Assembly: GCA_005889515.1 (NCBI GenBank)
Contig: VBHE01000055.1
Coordinates: 5,329 to 13,535, forward strand
Reading direction: 5' to 3'
Origin: Chloroflexota bacterium
GTDB taxonomy: Bacteria > Chloroflexota > Dormibacteria > Aeolococcales > Aeolococcaceae
Length of the DNA stretch: 8,207 bases
Shown: piece by piece, positions 6,846 to 8,207 of the stretch
How positions within the stretch are numbered: position 1 is the stretch's first letter
Layout of the letters: the number at the start of each line of letters is the position of its first letter
Notes under the pieces: model-generated
Databases searched by the model: none
Told to the model about the DNA's origin: nothing
What the model saw: only the letters and a program-made list of their open reading frames with translations
Position numbers and translations under genes: made by a program

Positions 6846-6847
6846 CG

Positions 6848-8020
6848 ATGAGAATCCTCATCCTCACGCCCGAGTTCCCCCCTCAGTTCGGGGGCATCGG
6901 CACCCACTGCTTCGAGATGGCGAAGCACTGGAGCCGCGGGGCCAACGTCACCGTGCTGGCGCCCGCGGCTCCGCCGGGGCAGACCCGCGCGGAGTCGCGC
7001 TTCGAGGTCGTGGACCTGCGCCCGACGCGCAGCCGGCTGGTGCGGCTGGTGCGCACCGAGCGTGCGGCGAGGCGCCTGATGAGCGGAGACGGGTTCGACG
7101 TCGTGTATGTGGGACACTGGCGGACGTGCGGCGTCGCCTTCCGGTTCGCCGCCGCCCGCTCCCGGAGCTCCGCGCGGTACGTCCAGGCGATCCACGGTGG
7201 GGAGGTGCTGTACCTCCTGCGCAGCCGGGCGCGGGTGATGCTCCGCCAGCTGTTCCGCTGGACGGTCGGCCCGGCGGACCGGCTGATCGCCCTCGGCGAG
7301 TACCAGGCGGAGCTGCTCGAGCAGCTCGGCATCAGACGTGATCGTGTCTTCGTCAGCCCCGAGGGCGTCGACATGTCGGGCTTCCAGCGTCCCGCGACCG
7401 AGGAGGTGGTGAGCGGGCTGCGGCGGCGGCACCGCCTGGAGGGCAAGCGGATCCTGCTCACCGTCGCCCGGCTCGCTCCCCACAAGGGGCACGACACGGT
7501 GATCCGGGCGCTTCCCGAGATCCTCGTCCGCGTGCCCGACGCGGCGTACCTGATCGTCGGCGACGGGAGCGCCGCGGAGCAACTGCGACGGCTGGCCGAC
7601 CAGGTGGGGGTGGCCGAGCACGTCCACTTCGCCGGCTTCGTCCCCGACCACGAGCTCGCCGGCTACTACCACCTCTGCGACCTCTTCGTGATGCCGTCGA
7701 AGGAGCTGAACGGTGACACCGAGGGGTTCGGGATCGTCTTCCTGGAGGCCGCGGCGTGCGGCAAGGCGGCGATCGGGGGACGGACCGGGGGCGTCGTCGA
7801 GGCCGTCCAGGACGGCAGGACCGGGCTTCTGGTCGAACCCGAGTCGACGGCCGAGATCGCCGATGCCGCGGTGCGGCTGCTGACCGACATCGAGCTGGCC
7901 CAGCGCATGGGCGAGGCCGGCAGGAGGCGCGTCGCGGAATCCATGCAGTACCAGGACATCGCCGCGAACATCCTCGGCGCCTGCTGTGCGGGGGCGGCCA
8001 CGCCGCGGAGCGTCGCCTGA
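6848..8020 (+). CDS. Glycosyltransferase family 4 (GT-B fold, PimB'-like)
   Basis: 390 residues, typical GT4 length. The N-terminal acceptor domain starts MRILILTPEFPPQFGGIGTH (1-20), with the Gly-rich loop found in retaining GT-B enzymes such as the mannosyltransferase PimB'. The C-terminal donor domain contains LLTVARLAPHKGHD (203-216), with Arg208 and Lys213 in the donor-phosphate positions, then YLIVGDGS (234-241). The E-x7-E motif follows at 292-300 (EGFGIVFLE), then GRTGGVVEAVQDGRTGLLV (311-329). It should add a sugar from a nucleotide donor to the lipid-linked intermediate in the cytoplasm; donor and acceptor are not determinable. The ATG at 6848 is chosen because the protein begins on the first beta strand. 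The in-frame ATG at 6767 would add 27 mostly Arg/Gly residues overlapping the SDR gene. The nearest purine-rich tract (6819-6830) is about 17 nt away, so initiation looks weak or coupled. Confidence 0.93.
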   Translation: MRILILTPEFPPQFGGIGTHCFEMAKHWSRGANVTVLAPAAPPGQTRAESRFEVVDLRPTRSRLVRLVRTERAARRLMSGDGFDVVYVGHWRTCGVAFRFAAARSRSSARYVQAIHGGEVLYLLRSRARVMLRQLFRWTVGPADRLIALGEYQAELLEQLGIRRDRVFVSPEGVDMSGFQRPATEEVVSGLRRRHRLEGKRILLTVARLAPHKGHDTVIRALPEILVRVPDAAYLIVGDGSAAEQLRRLADQVGVAEHVHFAGFVPDHELAGYYHLCDLFVMPSKELNGDTEGFGIVFLEAAACGKAAIGGRTGGVVEAVQDGRTGLLVEPESTAEIADAAVRLLTDIELAQRMGEAGRRRVAESMQYQDIAANILGACCAGAATPRSVA

Positions 8021-8025
8021 GGTGG
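8019..8025 (+). promoter_or_regulatory. Ribosome binding site for the AsnB-like gene
   Basis: GAGGTGG starts within the stop codon of the glycosyltransferase gene and ends 7 nt before the ATG at 8033. It supports that start and coupling across the 12-nt gap. Confidence 0.6.
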
Positions 8026-8032
8026 TCGGGTC

Positions 8033-8207
8033 ATGTGCGGGATCGCAGGGTTCTCGGCGGGCATCGCGCCGGAGGCGGTCGAGGCCACCACCGCGCGGAT
8101 GACGGCGGCGATGGTGCATCGGGGGCCCGACGACGGTGGCGTGGAGCTCCTGAGGGTGGACGGCGGCTACCTCGGGCTCGGTGCTCGACGCCTGGCGATC
8201 CAGGATG
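8033..8207 (+). CDS. AsnB-like glutamine-hydrolysing amidotransferase (asparagine synthase family), 3' partial
   Basis: The first 58 residues are present before the window ends. The protein begins MCGIAGF, placing Cys2 as the N-terminal nucleophile of class II glutamine amidotransferases once Met is removed. HRGPDDGG (29-36) is the conserved glutamine-binding segment, and LGLGARRLAIQD (47-58) matches the family's LGHRRLAIxD block, with Ala in place of the usual His. The glutaminase domain should release ammonia for an ATP-dependent synthetase domain beyond the window. In polysaccharide loci, AsnB-like proteins such as Francisella WbtH are linked to amidation of uronic acid sugars. A role here in sugar amidation is therefore an inference from context; ordinary asparagine synthesis is the alternative. 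The ATG has a well-placed Shine-Dalgarno sequence and follows the glycosyltransferase stop by 12 nt. Confidence 0.92.
   Translation, partial: MCGIAGFSAGIAPEAVEATTARMTAAMVHRGPDDGGVELLRVDGGYLGLGARRLAIQD

Noticed and set aside
6767..6847. Longer N-terminus for the GT4 protein from ATG 6767
   Set aside because: The extra 27 residues are mostly Arg and Gly and overlap the SDR gene; GT4 proteins normally begin at the MRILIL strand. Kept as a minor alternative because the ribosome site at 6848 is weak.
5782..8119. Long - strand open frames opposite the SDR and glycosyltransferase genes (5782-6867, 6665-8119)
   Set aside because: Same composition artefact; the + strand frames carry clear SDR, GT4 and AsnB motifs over these positions.

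Overview
The window is one continuous polysaccharide biosynthesis and export operon on the + strand, from a high-GC bacterium. Base composition, GTG starts, strong preference for G or C at third codon positions and densely overlapping genes suggest an actinomycete-like (Actinomycetota) organism. I cannot assign a genus, and another high-GC phylum is possible. No RNA gene, CRISPR array, insertion sequence or convincing terminator is visible. No credible gene lies on the - strand.

Layout, left to right: (1) a polyprenyl-phosphate sugar-1-phosphate transferase-like protein, cut by the left edge (1-933); (2) a Wzz/polysaccharide co-polymerase-type chain-length protein without a kinase domain (933-1892); (3) a Wzx/MOP-type flippase (1889-3226); (4) a Wzy-type repeat-unit polymerase with an apparent single-base frameshift near its 3' end (3223-4706); (5) a DegT/DnrJ/EryC1/StrS sugar aminotransferase (4706-5848); (6) an extended-SDR nucleotide-sugar epimerase/dehydratase-like protein (5845-6810); (7) a GT4 glycosyltransferase (6848-8020); (8) the first 58 residues of an AsnB-like glutamine-dependent amidotransferase, cut by the right edge (8033-8207). 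Junctions are TAGTG or ATGA/GTGA overlaps down to gene 6. Only two short gaps (37 and 12 nt) occur, flanking the glycosyltransferase gene, so the genes are probably co-transcribed and translationally coupled.

Together they form most of a Wzx/Wzy-dependent pathway. Nucleotide sugars are modified (aminotransferase, SDR, perhaps the amidotransferase), assembled on a lipid carrier (initiating transferase, GT4), flipped by Wzx, polymerised by Wzy and length-controlled by Wzz. The product is probably a capsule or exopolysaccharide carrying an amino, possibly amidated, sugar.

The interesting points are departures from textbook families. The initiating-transferase homologue keeps the fold signatures but lacks the catalytic Asp-Glu dyad and the KFRSM-type motif. 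The SDR has Phe where the catalytic Tyr of YxxxK should be. The polymerase reading frame breaks around 4600, and the downstream -1 frame ends exactly at the TAGTG that starts the next gene. I did not find a clearly new system; the pseudo-enzyme-like sugar transferase is the best candidate for new biology.
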